NCBI RefSeq assembly: GCF_000160575.1
Contig: NZ_GG697128.1
Coordinates: 1 to 64,000 of the forward strand
Source: Weissella paramesenteroides ATCC 33313
GTDB lineage: Bacteria > Bacillota > Bacilli > Lactobacillales > Lactobacillaceae
Direction of reading: 5' to 3'
Length of the DNA stretch: 64,000 bases
Part shown: positions 8,251 to 17,952 of the stretch, piece by piece
Position numbering within the stretch: position 1 is the stretch's first letter
Layout of the letters: each line of letters opens with the position of its first letter
Program-made: the position numbers and the translations under genes
The notes under the pieces: generated by a model
Seen by the model: only the letters and a program-made list of their open reading frames with translations
Told to the model about the DNA's origin: nothing
Databases searched by the model: none

Positions 8251-8300
8251 AAGGAGTTTATTAAATCGAGCGAATATTGATGCATGAAGGGAGGGTTAGA

Positions 8301-8987
8301 ATGGCAAAAGTTACAGAAAATGTTCAAGCAATTTTAAAACCTATATTGGCTAAAAAGGGTTTTGATCTTTGGGATGTTTTGTATGAAAAACAAGACAGCG
8401 ATTTTGTTCTTCGAGTACTTGTAGACCGTGTTGATGGAGAAATTAATATGGATGATCTCGTGATGCTAACGGAAGTTATCAGCGACGAGCTAGATATGAT
8501 TACTCCTGATCCATTCCCACAGGCTTATCTTCTTGATGTTTCATCTCCAGGTGCTGATCGAGAATTACAGCAACCAGGAAACTTTGTTTGGGCAGTTGGA
8601 AAATTTATTGAGGTGATTTTAAATAATCCAGTTGCAGGTTTAGAAAAATTTACTGGCCAGTTGGTATCATTTTTAGATGACAAATTGACTATAGATGTTG
8701 CATTAAAAACAAAGCACCAATTGATTGAGATTGATTTAGATAATATTCAGAAAGCCAATTTATCTGTCAGCCAAGATCGTATTTTGACTACTGAAGAGGA
8801 TTATGAATGGGCACGTCATAAATTAGTGCACATCTCAACTTATCAAAAAATTAATGGTCGCAAAGAATTTTTAGGTGAATTAAATAATTTTACACCAGAA
8901 GATCTAATCATTACTGATGAGTCCAATGATGAATTGCTGATCCCACGTCGCGCGGTTGCACAAGCACGACAATCAAATGATTTTTAA
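8301..8987 (+). CDS. rimP: Ribosome maturation factor RimP with a duplicated C-terminal Sm-like domain
   Basis: Needed for maturation of the 30S subunit. 228 residues, against about 150-160 usual for RimP. The N-terminal alpha/beta domain runs to about residue 92 and ends in the conserved LDVSSPGADREL. A first SH3/Sm-like barrel covers about 96-155 (VGKFIEV...KFTGQLVSF). A second similar unit covers about 170-224 (ARHKLVHIS...EFLGELNNF...IPRRAVAQA). The two align over their length, suggesting internal duplication. The frame opens at TTG 8277, but ATG 8301 has GGGAGGG 5 bases upstream. First gene of the nusA-infB operon. Confidence 0.92.
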   Translation: MAKVTENVQAILKPILAKKGFDLWDVLYEKQDSDFVLRVLVDRVDGEINMDDLVMLTEVISDELDMITPDPFPQAYLLDVSSPGADRELQQPGNFVWAVGKFIEVILNNPVAGLEKFTGQLVSFLDDKLTIDVALKTKHQLIEIDLDNIQKANLSVSQDRILTTEEDYEWARHKLVHISTYQKINGRKEFLGELNNFTPEDLIITDESNDELLIPRRAVAQARQSNDF

Positions 8988-9006
8988 AAATACGGAGAAA
9001 CAAAAA

Positions 9007-10137
9007 ATGAGTAAGGAATTAGTATCAGCCCTTGATGCACTTGAAGAAGAAAAGGGTATTAAAGCCGAAGTTTTAATTGCAGCACTGGAAGAGGCCTTAA
9101 AAAAGGCGTACGAAAAAAACTATGACGAATCTGAAAACGTCGAAGTTCAATTCGATAAGAAAAAGGGTAGTATTAAGGTATATGCGGTTAAGACAGTCGT
9201 AGATGAAATTGAAGAACCCTATGAACAAATTAGTTTAGAAGAGGCCTTAGAATTAAATAAGGCTTACGAAGTTGGTGATGAAATTCGTTTTGAAGTCACA
9301 CCAAAAGATTTTGGCCGTTTAGCAGCACAAACAGCAAAGCAAATTATTATGCAAAAAGTACGTGAAGCTGAACGTGGCGTTGTTTATGATAACTTTGTCG
9401 GTTACGAAGATGAAATTATCACTGGAGAAGTTGAACGGGAAGACTCACGTTACCTGTATATCATTTTGCCAGGTAATCAAATGGCAGCGATGAAGCCAAA
9501 TGACCAGATGCCTAGTGAAAATTATCAAATGGGTGATAAAATCAAAGTTTTGGTTTCACAAGTACAAAATGAGCAAAAAGGCCCACAGGTTTTTGTCTCT
9601 CGTACTCATCCTGATTTGGTTAAACGACTATTCGAAGCAGAAGTACCTGAGGTTTTTGATGGTACTGTTGAAATTAAGTCTATTGCCCGTGAAGCAGGAG
9701 ATCGTTCAAAAATTGCTGTCTACTCACATAATGAAAATCTGGATGCCGTTGGAACAATGGTTGGTCAACGCGGTGCACGTGTGCAATCGGTTGTTACTGA
9801 ATTATCAGGTGAGAACATGGACATTGTTGAGTGGACAGAAGATCCAGCTGAGTTTATAAAAAATTCATTGAACCCAGCGGAAGTTGTTGAAGTGATTTTT
9901 GATCCAACTAATGATCGCGCAGCAACAGTCTTGGTTCCTGATTATCAATTATCATTGGCTATCGGTAAACGCGGTCAAAATGCACGTTTAGCTGCACGTT
10001 TGACAGGATTTAAAATTGACATCAAACCTGAATCAGCACGTGAAGAAGTTATCGCTGAACTAGAAAATCAATCAACAGATAATTCTGTTGCTGAAAATAT
10101 TGAAGAAGTTGAATTAGACGATAATTCAGAAGAATAG
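9007..10137 (+). CDS. nusA: Transcription termination/antitermination factor NusA
   Basis: 376 residues. Binds RNA polymerase and nascent RNA and modulates pausing, termination and rRNA antitermination. N-terminal polymerase-binding domain (about 1-125), S1 domain (about 130-200, GEVEREDSRYLYI), and two KH domains (about 205-345) with GxxG loops in VGQRGARVQ and IGKRGQNARLAARL. An acidic tail follows (NIEEVELDDNSEE) without the extra repeats of proteobacterial NusA. The frame extends into rimP, but ATG 9007 has ACGGAGA upstream and MSKEL is the usual start. Confidence 0.96.
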   Translation: MSKELVSALDALEEEKGIKAEVLIAALEEALKKAYEKNYDESENVEVQFDKKKGSIKVYAVKTVVDEIEEPYEQISLEEALELNKAYEVGDEIRFEVTPKDFGRLAAQTAKQIIMQKVREAERGVVYDNFVGYEDEIITGEVEREDSRYLYIILPGNQMAAMKPNDQMPSENYQMGDKIKVLVSQVQNEQKGPQVFVSRTHPDLVKRLFEAEVPEVFDGTVEIKSIAREAGDRSKIAVYSHNENLDAVGTMVGQRGARVQSVVTELSGENMDIVEWTEDPAEFIKNSLNPAEVVEVIFDPTNDRAATVLVPDYQLSLAIGKRGQNARLAARLTGFKIDIKPESAREEVIAELENQSTDNSVAENIEEVELDDNSEE

Positions 10138-10147
10138 GAGGTCGCAT

Positions 10148-10447
10148 ATGAAGCCACGTAAAATTCCAATGCGTAAAGATATTGTTACCGGAGAAATGGT
10201 GCCTAAAAAAGAACTTGTGCGTATTGTACGAACACCAGAAGGTAATGTCATTTTAGATCCATCAAATCGAGCAAATGGGCGTGGTGCGTACATCTCTCTA
10301 TCTGTTGATGTGGCAGAAACCGCTAAGAAAAAGCGTATCTTTGATAAAGTATTTGAAACAAAACTTGAAGAGCAGTTTTATGATGAGTTAATTGCTTATG
10401 TTGATCATCAAGCAGCACGTAAGGAGCTTTTTGGCGATGCAAAATAA
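10148..10447 (+). CDS. rnpM: YlxR/RnpM RNA-binding protein (DUF448)
   Basis: 99 residues, basic. Contains the family segment PMRKDIVTGEMVPKKELVRIVRTPEG and NRANGRGAYIS. Typical members start RxC; the cysteine positions are replaced here. In Bacillus YlxR has been described as a modulator of RNase P and as nucleoid-associated; here only the family is evident. GGAGGT precedes ATG 10148. Its end overlaps the next gene by 11 bases, the normal nusA-ylxR-ylxQ-infB order. Confidence 0.92.
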   Translation: MKPRKIPMRKDIVTGEMVPKKELVRIVRTPEGNVILDPSNRANGRGAYISLSVDVAETAKKKRIFDKVFETKLEEQFYDELIAYVDHQAARKELFGDAK

Positions 10448-10742
10448 ACAAAAATTATTAAACTTATTAGGCCTTGCTAGGCGTGCTGGTAAGTTAGTTA
10501 CTGGTGAATCATTAGTTTTGAATGCAATTCGTTCTGGCAAAGTGAGTTTAGTTTTTTTTGCATCAGATGGTGGTCAAGCGAGCAAAAAGAAATTTACAGA
10601 TAAAACAACGAGTTACAAAGTTTCGTTTTCGACAGCATTAACTCGACAAGAGTTGGCAGATGCAACTGGATTAGCACGAACGGTAATTGGAGTAGCTGAT
10701 CAAGGATTTGCTAAAAAAATGCGAGAATACTTAGATAATTAG
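10437..10742 (+). CDS. YlxQ, L7Ae/L30e-family RNA-binding protein
   Basis: 101 residues with the L7Ae signature [35 protein letters not shown]. Family members bind kink-turn RNA; the physiological target of YlxQ is not established. The long frame opens at TTG 10392 inside rnpM, but AAGGAG at 10421-10426 points to ATG 10437, where [14 protein letters not shown] matches the family start. Confidence 0.92.
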   Translation: MQNKQKLLNLLGLARRAGKLVTGESLVLNAIRSGKVSLVFFASDGGQASKKKFTDKTTSYKVSFSTALTRQELADATGLARTVIGVADQGFAKKMREYLDN

Positions 10743-10753
10743 GAGGAAGTTAT

Positions 10754-12979
10754 ATGACCAAGCGAATTTATGAGTTGGCGAAAGATTTGAATGTTTCATC
10801 AAAGGATTTAGTGTCAATTGCAAATAAAGCGAACATGTCGGTTAAAAATCACATGTCTACATTAGATGATAAAGCAATTCAAACTTTGACTAACGCTGTG
10901 AAGAAAAATAATAACTCAGCAAAGTCCCAAGCAGCTGAGCAAAAAGCACCGAAAAAAAATGTGAACCATACCAAGGATAATAAGAAGGAAGAAAGTAAAC
11001 CTTCTCGTCCACAGCATACAAAGCAAAAGACGCAACAACAAAGCAATAATGAAGGCAATGCTGGACGTAATAATACCCATAATTCTCAAAATAAAAATCG
11101 TCGTTTTAATAATAACAACAATAATAATAATCGTAATAATCGACGTGGTAAGAAAGGCCCAGGACGTAATCGGAACAATAATGAACACCGTCCAGCACCA
11201 ACAGTACGTAAGGATCAGCCACTTCCAGAAACACTAGTATATTCTGTTGGTATGAATGTTCAGGATATTGCTAAATTAATCCACCGTGACGCAACTGAAA
11301 TTATTAAGAAGTTGTTCATGTTGGGTGTTATGGTTAACCAGAACCAATCATTGGATGCTGACACGATTGAATTATTAGCAGCTGATTATGGTATCAATGC
11401 TGAACAAAAAGTTGAAGTAGACATTGCTGACTTGGATAAATTCTTTGAGGATGATGGTGAAGACAGCGAAAACATGGAACCACGTGCACCGGTTGTTACT
11501 ATCATGGGTCACGTTGATCATGGTAAGACGACTTTGCTAGATTACCTACGTAATTCACACGTTACAGAAGGTGAAGCTGGTGGTATTACACAGCATATTG
11601 GGGCCTACCAGACAAAGTTAAATGATCGCGTTGTAACCTTCTTAGATACACCAGGTCACGCAGCCTTTACAGCAATGCGTGCGCGTGGAGCAGATATTAC
11701 CGATATTACTGTTTTGGTTGTTGCAGCTGATGATGGTGTTATGCCACAAACGATTGAGGCGATTAATCACGCTAAGGCTGCAGGAACACCAATTATTGTT
11801 GCTGTTAATAAGATTGATAAGCCAGGTGCTAATCCAGAAAATGTTATCAATCAATTAATGCAATACGAATTAGTGCCTGAAGAATATGGTGGAGATACAA
11901 TCTTCGTTAATATTTCTGCAAAGTTTGGACAAAATATTGATGAGCTATTAGAAATGATTCTTTTGACTGCTGATGTTTTGGAATTGAAGGCAAATCCTAA
12001 CAAAAGAGCCGCAGGATCTGTTGTTGAAGCTCGATTAGATAAAGGTCGTGGTACTGTCGCAACTGTATTGGTTCAACAGGGAACAATGCATGTTGGAGAT
12101 CCAATTGTTGTAGGTAATACATACGGACGTGTTCGAACGATGACTAATGATCGTGGTCGTCGTGTTAAAGAAGCTTTGCCATCTACACCTGTGGAAATTA
12201 CGGGATTAAATGATGTGCCTTCTGCTGGTGATCGTTTTGTTGTCTTTGAAGATGAAAAAACGGCTCGTGCAGCTGGTGAGGAACGTGCAAAGCGTGCTGT
12301 GATTGCAGAACGTAATCGTAATAATATTGTTTCCGTATCTGACTTGTTTAATAAGATGGCTGAGAAGCAAATGAAGTCTGTTCCTGTTATTATTAAGGCA
12401 GATGTTCAAGGTTCTGTTGAAGCCCTAGCTGGTTCATTCCGTAAGATTGACGTTGAGGGTGTTAAGGTTGATATTATTCATACAGCCGTTGGAGCTATCA
12501 ACGAATCAGACGTAACACTTGCGGAAGCTTCTGGCGCAATTATTGTTGGATTTAATGTACGACCAACACCACAAGCAAAACAACAAGCTGATACTGATAA
12601 GGTTGAAATTCGTTTGCACAGTGTTATTTACAATGCCATCGATGAAATTGAAGCTGCCATGAAGGGTCAACTAGATCCTGAATTTGAAGAAAAAGTTGTT
12701 GGAACTGCGGAAGTTCGTGACTTATTCAAGGTATCAAAGGTTGGTACAATTGTTGGTGGTATGGTAATGTCAGGTAAAATCACGCGCAATTCATCAGTTC
12801 GTCTAATCCGTGATGGTATCGTTATTTTTGATGGTAAGATTGGCTCACTACGTCGTTATAAGGATGACGTTAAGGAAGTTAAGAACGGATATGACTTTGG
12901 TCTAACAATTGAAAAATACAATGACGAAAAAGTTGGCGATATGATCGAAGCGTATGAGATGGTTGAAATTCCACGCTAA
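10754..12979 (+). CDS. infB: Translation initiation factor IF-2
   Basis: 741 residues. The GTPase that recruits fMet-tRNA to the 30S subunit and promotes subunit joining. N-terminal IF2_N segment ([17 protein letters not shown]), then a low-complexity linker (about 50-140) rich in Asn, Lys and Arg with an eight-Asn run near residue 118. A second IF2_N-like segment follows (about 165-220). The G domain carries GHVDHGKTT near 253, DTPGHAAF and NKIDKP, and the fMet-tRNA-binding C-terminal domains follow. AGGAGG precedes ATG 10754. Confidence 0.97.
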   Translation: MTKRIYELAKDLNVSSKDLVSIANKANMSVKNHMSTLDDKAIQTLTNAVKKNNNSAKSQAAEQKAPKKNVNHTKDNKKEESKPSRPQHTKQKTQQQSNNEGNAGRNNTHNSQNKNRRFNNNNNNNNRNNRRGKKGPGRNRNNNEHRPAPTVRKDQPLPETLVYSVGMNVQDIAKLIHRDATEIIKKLFMLGVMVNQNQSLDADTIELLAADYGINAEQKVEVDIADLDKFFEDDGEDSENMEPRAPVVTIMGHVDHGKTTLLDYLRNSHVTEGEAGGITQHIGAYQTKLNDRVVTFLDTPGHAAFTAMRARGADITDITVLVVAADDGVMPQTIEAINHAKAAGTPIIVAVNKIDKPGANPENVINQLMQYELVPEEYGGDTIFVNISAKFGQNIDELLEMILLTADVLELKANPNKRAAGSVVEARLDKGRGTVATVLVQQGTMHVGDPIVVGNTYGRVRTMTNDRGRRVKEALPSTPVEITGLNDVPSAGDRFVVFEDEKTARAAGEERAKRAVIAERNRNNIVSVSDLFNKMAEKQMKSVPVIIKADVQGSVEALAGSFRKIDVEGVKVDIIHTAVGAINESDVTLAEASGAIIVGFNVRPTPQAKQQADTDKVEIRLHSVIYNAIDEIEAAMKGQLDPEFEEKVVGTAEVRDLFKVSKVGTIVGGMVMSGKITRNSSVRLIRDGIVIFDGKIGSLRRYKDDVKEVKNGYDFGLTIEKYNDEKVGDMIEAYEMVEIPR

Positions 12980-13020
12980 TTAATTTCACAATGTATATAT
13001 ATTGATGGGAGGAAATTAAT

Positions 13021-13374
13021 ATGGCACAACAGAATTTTCGAGTTGGTCGCTTAGAACAAGAAATTCAACGAGAAATTAATGATTTATTGTTAAAGCGAAT
13101 TCGTGATCCTCGTATTGAGGGTGTCACAGTCACTGGTGTAGAAGTCACTGGAGATTTGCAACAAGCAAAAATCTTTTATAGTGTGTTATCAGAATTAGCA
13201 TCAGTTAACAAAAAGGCTGCAGAAGGTCTTGATGCAGCAACTGGATTAATTCGTAAAGAATTAGGTTCACGTTTGCGTATCTATAAAACACCAGAGTTAA
13301 AATTTGTTAAGGATGAATCTGTTCAATATGGTAATAAAATTGATGATTTAATTCGTCAATTACACCAAGACTAA
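13021..13374 (+). CDS. rbfA: Ribosome-binding factor A
   Basis: 117 residues, KH-like fold. Binds the 30S subunit and helps 16S rRNA 5'-end maturation and cold adaptation. Recognisable segments: RVGRLEQEIQREINDLLLKRIRDPRI and the end IDDLIRQL. GGGAGG precedes ATG 13021. Last gene of the rimP-nusA-rnpM-ylxQ-infB-rbfA operon, followed by a terminator. Confidence 0.95.
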   Translation: MAQQNFRVGRLEQEIQREINDLLLKRIRDPRIEGVTVTGVEVTGDLQQAKIFYSVLSELASVNKKAAEGLDAATGLIRKELGSRLRIYKTPELKFVKDESVQYGNKIDDLIRQLHQD

Positions 13375-13411
13375 TCATACTTATTATGAATAGGCATGAG
13401 AATAATTAATG

Positions 13412-13457
13412 AAAGGGCATTTTTTACCAGCTTATTTTGGTACAAAAGCCCTTTTTA
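13412..13457 (+). terminator. Terminator of the rimP-rbfA operon
   Basis: Outer stem AAAGGGC (13412-13418) with GCCCTTT (13448-13454), an inner ACCA/TGGT helix, and trailing T residues. It separates rbfA from truB. Confidence 0.7.
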
Positions 13458-13494
13458 TATACATATAATTACACAAAAATCGAAGGTGAGAAGT

Positions 13495-14406
13495 ATGGAC
13501 GGAATTATACCAATTTATAAAGATAAAGGGATGACTTCCCATGATGTTGTTTTTAAATTACGACGTATTTTAAAAATGAAAAAGATTGGACATGCTGGCA
13601 CGCTTGATCCTAATGTTGACGGTGTCTTACCTGTGGCACTTGGTAAAGCGACAAAGACGATTGAATTTTTGCAAGAAACCGGGAAAATATATACGGGTTC
13701 AATCACACTCGGTATTGCAACAACGACAGAAGATATGGATGGAGATGTGATACAAACTCAGCATCTTGTTAAACCATTCTCAAACGATGAAATAAATAAG
13801 GGAATGCGCACGTTGACAGGACATATCACTCAAATTCCGCCAATGTATTCTGCGGTTAAAGTTAATGGTCGTCGCTTGTATGATTATGCACGCGCTGGTG
13901 AAACTGTTGAACGGCCAAAGCGTGAAGCGGTAATTTATGAATTTAAAATGACATCCGCTACAACGTTTGATGAAAAAAAAGGTACACAAACATTTTCATT
14001 TTTAGCTAGAGTATCTAAGGGTACGTATATTAGAACGCTGGCTGTTGATTTAGGTCGGCAGTTACAAGTACCCTCAGTTATGAGCCAGTTAACAAGAATT
14101 AGTGCTGGCGGATATGATATTACTCAAGCACATCGTTTAGATGAAATTGCGCAACGTATGACAGAAAAAGGGTCATTAGGTGATTGGCTAATGCCACTTG
14201 AAACAGCGGTCGCACAATATACGCACGTCGAATTAAATGATGAACAATGGGAAAAGGTAAAACATGGGATTGGGCAACCGGCAAGTCTGCATGAACCAAC
14301 GACAGAAAAAATTGTTTTAACATATAAGGGTGATGTGAAATCAGTTTTTGCTTGGCGACCTGATAAAAATCAATATCGAACTTATCGTACTTTTTCAATA
14401 GAATGA
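13495..14406 (+). CDS. truB: tRNA pseudouridine-55 synthase
   Basis: 303 residues. Makes pseudouridine 55 in the T-loop of tRNAs. The TruB N-terminal core has IPIYKDKGMTSHDVV and the catalytic-Asp motif GHAGTLDPNVDGVLPVALG near residue 40. SKGTYIRTLAVDLG lies near 178, followed by a C-terminal PUA-like part. The open frame runs upstream through the terminator region to 13396. ATG 13495 is chosen because GAAGGTGAG lies directly before it and MDGIIPIYKDKG matches the family start. Confidence 0.96.
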   Translation: MDGIIPIYKDKGMTSHDVVFKLRRILKMKKIGHAGTLDPNVDGVLPVALGKATKTIEFLQETGKIYTGSITLGIATTTEDMDGDVIQTQHLVKPFSNDEINKGMRTLTGHITQIPPMYSAVKVNGRRLYDYARAGETVERPKREAVIYEFKMTSATTFDEKKGTQTFSFLARVSKGTYIRTLAVDLGRQLQVPSVMSQLTRISAGGYDITQAHRLDEIAQRMTEKGSLGDWLMPLETAVAQYTHVELNDEQWEKVKHGIGQPASLHEPTTEKIVLTYKGDVKSVFAWRPDKNQYRTYRTFSIE

Positions 14407-14426
14407 AATGTTCTTAGAATAACATG

Positions 14427-14435
14427 TGTTATGAT
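14427..14435 (+). promoter_or_regulatory. Possible extended -10 promoter upstream of ribF
   Basis: TGTTATGAT (TGn plus TATGAT) lies 41 bases before ribF, with no convincing -35. No FMN riboswitch is visible in the 70-base gap. Confidence 0.3.
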
Positions 14436-14476
14436 GAATACACTAATACACAAAAAAAGAGAAGAAGGGCTTACTG

Positions 14477-15412
14477 ATGGAAGTTATTTATTTGCATCAT
14501 CCATATGCGGTTAATCAAATAAAAAAAGAGCCAGTTGTTTTAGCAATGGGATTTTTTGATGGCGTGCATGCTGGGCATCGTATGGTTATTAAACGAGCTG
14601 CAGAGGAAGCAAAAAAAAGGGGTATCAAACTAGCTGTTTTAACATATGATCATCACCCATCAATCGTATTTAAAACATATAATAAGCCACTTACTTATTT
14701 AACTAGATTACCTAAAAAATTGGCTTTATTGGCTGAATTGGGGGTTGATTTAACCTATGTTGTTAATTTCACATCTGAGTTTGCACAATTAACGCCACAG
14801 ATTTTTGTCGATCAATATATGTTTGGACTACATGCTGAGGCTGTTGTTGCTGGATTCGACCATACTTATGGTCCTAAAAATGCTGATATGAAACATTTAC
14901 CTCAATATGCACAAAGTCGCTTTGATGTGATTGAGGTCCAGCAAGTAAATGTGGATGGGAAAGAGAGTGCATCAACTACAGCACGGAAGATGGTTGATGA
15001 AGGTCGTTTAGATACATTAACGCACCTATTGATGCGGCCATATGAGACAACAGGTTTAATTGTACATGGTGAGGCGAGAGGACGAGAATTAGGATATCCA
15101 ACTGCCAATATCGAAACGACGCCGGGTGAGAGATTACCAGGTGTTGGTGTGTATGTTGTAGAAATGAAAATTGACCAAACTTGGTATCCAGGTATGGCTT
15201 CAATTGGATATAACGTCACTTTTGGTGAAAATAGACCCAAAACAGTTGAAATTAACTTATTTAATTTTAGTCGTGCTATTTATGGTGAAAATGTACAAAT
15301 TAAATGGCACCATTACTTACGCGGTGAGGTGAAATTTAATAATGTACAGGAGCTAATTGATCAATTGGCCGAAGACGAAAAAGAGGCGCAGGCATTTCTA
15401 CTAAACCTTTAG
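14477..15412 (+). CDS. ribF: Bifunctional riboflavin kinase/FAD synthetase
   Basis: 311 residues. The N-terminal nucleotidyltransferase domain (about 15-180) has GFFDGVHAGHR and carries out FMN adenylylation. The C-terminal riboflavin kinase domain (about 185-310) has GEARGRELGYPTANIE and a PGVGVYVV core. Makes FMN and FAD, which serve the NADH oxidase and dihydrolipoamide dehydrogenase encoded in this window. GAAGAAGG precedes ATG 14477. The truB-ribF pair is the usual Firmicute arrangement. Confidence 0.96.
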   Translation: MEVIYLHHPYAVNQIKKEPVVLAMGFFDGVHAGHRMVIKRAAEEAKKRGIKLAVLTYDHHPSIVFKTYNKPLTYLTRLPKKLALLAELGVDLTYVVNFTSEFAQLTPQIFVDQYMFGLHAEAVVAGFDHTYGPKNADMKHLPQYAQSRFDVIEVQQVNVDGKESASTTARKMVDEGRLDTLTHLLMRPYETTGLIVHGEARGRELGYPTANIETTPGERLPGVGVYVVEMKIDQTWYPGMASIGYNVTFGENRPKTVEINLFNFSRAIYGENVQIKWHHYLRGEVKFNNVQELIDQLAEDEKEAQAFLLNL

Positions 15413-15436
15413 TCAGAAAGGAAAGTGATAAATAAC

Positions 15437-17131
15437 ATGTCATTCGATGGACTTTTTACACATGCAATGGTGCATGAGTTAAATGATAAATTAGCTGGTG
15501 GACGAATCATGAAAATTCATCAACCATATGCGAATGAAATTTTTTTGATTATTCGACATAATCGACAAAATTTTCCAGTTTTATTGAGTGCCCATCCAGC
15601 ATTTGCTCGTGCACAGATTTCCAAAATAAAATATACCAATCCGCAAACTGCACCAAATTTTGCAATGATGCTACGTAAGCATCTTGAAGGATCAAAACTA
15701 ATTAAAATTGAACAAGTTGAAAATGATCGTATTATTCGATTTGTGACGTCAGGACGCGATGAACTTGGTGATGAAGAGCAAACAACATTGATTTTAGAGA
15801 TGATGGGACGTCATTCAAACTTGTTTTTAGTAGACGAGGCAACGCAACGAATTATTGACTTAATTAAACATGTACCTGCAGATCAAAATCGAGTTCGAAC
15901 TTTGATGCCTGGGGGAACTTATATTTTGCCGCCTAAGCAAAATGTTATCAATCCATTCGAAAGCTTGGATGGGTTGGCCAATATTATTTTAGATAATCCT
16001 AAAACTAATGACTTGGCAAAGGAAATTCAACAACATTTCCAAGGTTTCGCCCATGACTCTGCCAATGAGTTGGCACATGTTTTACAACAATCTGGTGATT
16101 CATTAGCAATCACAACTTCGTGGTTAAACCATTTTAACAAACCTGAACCAGAGTTAATCAGTACGGATAAAGGGGTAGCTTTTACACCATTTAATTGGGT
16201 AACGATTGATGGCATTAAAGCACCTTACGAGTCTTTAAGTGAACTTTTAGACGCTTATTTTGCGGAGAAATCTGAGCGTGATCGGGTACAGCAACAAGCG
16301 GTAATTGTTTTGCGAACTGTTCGTAATGAATTAAAAAAGAATAAGAAAAAAATTCAAAAACAAAAGAATGAATTAGCTAATGCTGACCATGCTGACGAAT
16401 ATCGTGTAAAAGGTGAGTTGTTAACCACGTATATGTCTCAGATTAAACGTGGTATGACAGAGATTGAATTACCAAATTATTATGATGACAATAGGTTAAT
16501 GAAAATAACCTTGTCTAACCAAATTGGTCCATCTCAAAATGCACAAAAGTATTTCACAAAGTACAACAAATTAAAGAATTCAGTAAAATATTTGCATTCA
16601 CAGATTGCTTTAGCACAGCAGGAAGTTGATTACTTTGAAACACTACTAGCACAGATAGACATTGCTTCACCAAAAGATATTGCTGAAATCAGAGAGGAAC
16701 TAACACAAGAGGGTTATCTTCGGGTACAGCGTAAAAAGAAACAGAAGCCAAAAGTTAGCCAACCTGAAAAATTCTATGCCACTGATGGTACATTGATTGA
16801 AGTAGGGAAAAATAATTTGCAGAATGAACGATTATCGATGAAGACTGCGGCAAAGTCTGATATTTGGTTGCATACAAAAGATATTCCAGGTTCACACGTT
16901 ATTATTCACGATAATGAGCCGACAGAGCAAACTTTGTTTGAAGGGGCAATGTTAGCAGCTTATTTTTCAAAAGCACGTGAATCGGCCAACGTTCCAGTAG
17001 ATTATTTACCGGTCGGACGATTGAGAAAGCCAAATGGTTCTAAACCAGGCTTTGTTATTTTTGAAGGACAAACAACAATGACTGTTACCCCAGAGGCACA
17101 ATTAGTGCAGAAATTACGACAAAATAATTAA
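15437..17131 (+). CDS. rqcH: RqcH/FbpA-family NFACT protein, ribosome quality control
   Basis: 564 residues. NFACT-N domain, helix-hairpin and coiled-coil middle (about 280-430, rich in KKIQKQKNELAN), then the NFACT-R domain with KSDIWLHTKDIPGSHVII near residue 475. In Bacillus RqcH binds stalled 50S-peptidyl-tRNA complexes and adds C-terminal Ala tails. Streptococcal members were first described as fibronectin-binding proteins. No signal peptide is seen, so a cytosolic role is favoured. A GTG at 15425 is in frame, but the purine-rich site spaces better with ATG 15437. Confidence 0.93.
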   Translation: MSFDGLFTHAMVHELNDKLAGGRIMKIHQPYANEIFLIIRHNRQNFPVLLSAHPAFARAQISKIKYTNPQTAPNFAMMLRKHLEGSKLIKIEQVENDRIIRFVTSGRDELGDEEQTTLILEMMGRHSNLFLVDEATQRIIDLIKHVPADQNRVRTLMPGGTYILPPKQNVINPFESLDGLANIILDNPKTNDLAKEIQQHFQGFAHDSANELAHVLQQSGDSLAITTSWLNHFNKPEPELISTDKGVAFTPFNWVTIDGIKAPYESLSELLDAYFAEKSERDRVQQQAVIVLRTVRNELKKNKKKIQKQKNELANADHADEYRVKGELLTTYMSQIKRGMTEIELPNYYDDNRLMKITLSNQIGPSQNAQKYFTKYNKLKNSVKYLHSQIALAQQEVDYFETLLAQIDIASPKDIAEIREELTQEGYLRVQRKKKQKPKVSQPEKFYATDGTLIEVGKNNLQNERLSMKTAAKSDIWLHTKDIPGSHVIIHDNEPTEQTLFEGAMLAAYFSKARESANVPVDYLPVGRLRKPNGSKPGFVIFEGQTTMTVTPEAQLVQKLRQNN

Positions 17132-17141
17132 AAAAAACTTT

Positions 17142-17179
17142 AAAGTCAGGTTAATAACGTGTATTAATCTGTCTTTTTT
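17142..17179 (+). terminator. Terminator after rqcH
   Basis: An imperfect stem (17142-17155 with 17163-17176, one mismatch and one G-T pair) ends in a run of six T. It closes the truB-ribF-rqcH unit. Confidence 0.7.
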
Positions 17180-17264
17180 AGTATCTTATGTATAAAAAGA
17201 ATTTCATCACATTTTTTAAAATTGGTAGGTCGTGTTCTGGGTGAGTAGATTGGAGGGATCATAT

Positions 17265-17903
17265 ATGGAAAAAGAAATTGCATTGGCTGATATACCAACA
17301 ATGAAAGCCGCAATCTCTGCTGGGGTAAATCGTGTTGAATTAAATGCTAATCTTGAGTTAGGTGGTTTAACACCAGACCCAAAGACAGTCGCAATGGCAG
17401 TTCAGCTTGCTGAGAAATCTCAAGTTGATTTAGTTGTGATGATTCGGCCTCGATCAGGTGATTTTAATTATACTTATTCCGAGATTGAAATGATGCGACA
17501 ATCTATTCTAACTTTTAAAAGTTTGGGTGTTAAAATGGTTACCTTTGGTGTGGTTGATGCTAAGGGCCGTTTAGCTCGTCACCATATGTTAAAACTACTT
17601 GAAGCGGCGAAACCAATGAAAGTTGTTTACCACATGGCTTTTGATGCGATTGATGTGAGTTGTCAGTCACAAGCTTTACAATGGCTATATCAATATGGTG
17701 TTGTTCGTGTCTTGACGCATGGGGGGACATTACGTACGGGCATCGAAGAAACAATTCCTCATTTACAGGAAATTATTGCAATGGCCCCCAAAGGGCTGAC
17801 CATCATGCCTGGCGGTGGTGTGACGTATATGAACGCATCTCGGGTGGCAACTGTTCTTGGCGTAAATGACGTTCATGGATCTAAAATTGTAAGACTATCA
17901 TGA
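17265..17903 (+). CDS. cutC: CutC-family protein
   Basis: 212 residues with a TIM-barrel CutC pattern: RVELNANLELGGLTPDP, VMIRPRSGDFNYT, GVVDAKGRLARHHMLKLLEAA, VYHMAFDAIDV, and the C-terminal GLTIMPGGGV and NDVHGSK. The family was named for copper tolerance in E. coli, but that role is disputed, so only the family is certain. The frame opens at 17232; ATG 17265 has TGGAGGGA 7 bases upstream. Probably co-transcribed with the MarR regulator 49 bases downstream. Confidence 0.88.
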   Translation: MEKEIALADIPTMKAAISAGVNRVELNANLELGGLTPDPKTVAMAVQLAEKSQVDLVVMIRPRSGDFNYTYSEIEMMRQSILTFKSLGVKMVTFGVVDAKGRLARHHMLKLLEAAKPMKVVYHMAFDAIDVSCQSQALQWLYQYGVVRVLTHGGTLRTGIEETIPHLQEIIAMAPKGLTIMPGGGVTYMNASRVATVLGVNDVHGSKIVRLS

Positions 17904-17952
17904 TTTATAAATTGGTGGTTATTGGCAAGCGTGCAATCATGTGGAGGTTGAA

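Noticed and set aside
11106-11145. AAT-rich repeat in infB as a candidate variable repeat
   Set aside because: Codes for the flexible Asn/Arg linker of IF-2, a common low-complexity region; frame is kept and no regular repeat unit is seen.
10916-11188. 90-codon hydrophobic minus-strand frame in infB
   Set aside because: Arises from the AAT-rich Asn linker of IF-2 read in reverse (Ile/Ile runs); low complexity, not a membrane protein gene.
14407-14476. Possible FMN riboswitch before ribF
   Set aside because: The gap is 70 bases and lacks the conserved FMN-element segments.
14902-15240. 112-codon minus-strand frame inside ribF
   Set aside because: Shadow of the riboflavin kinase coding sequence; no independent support.
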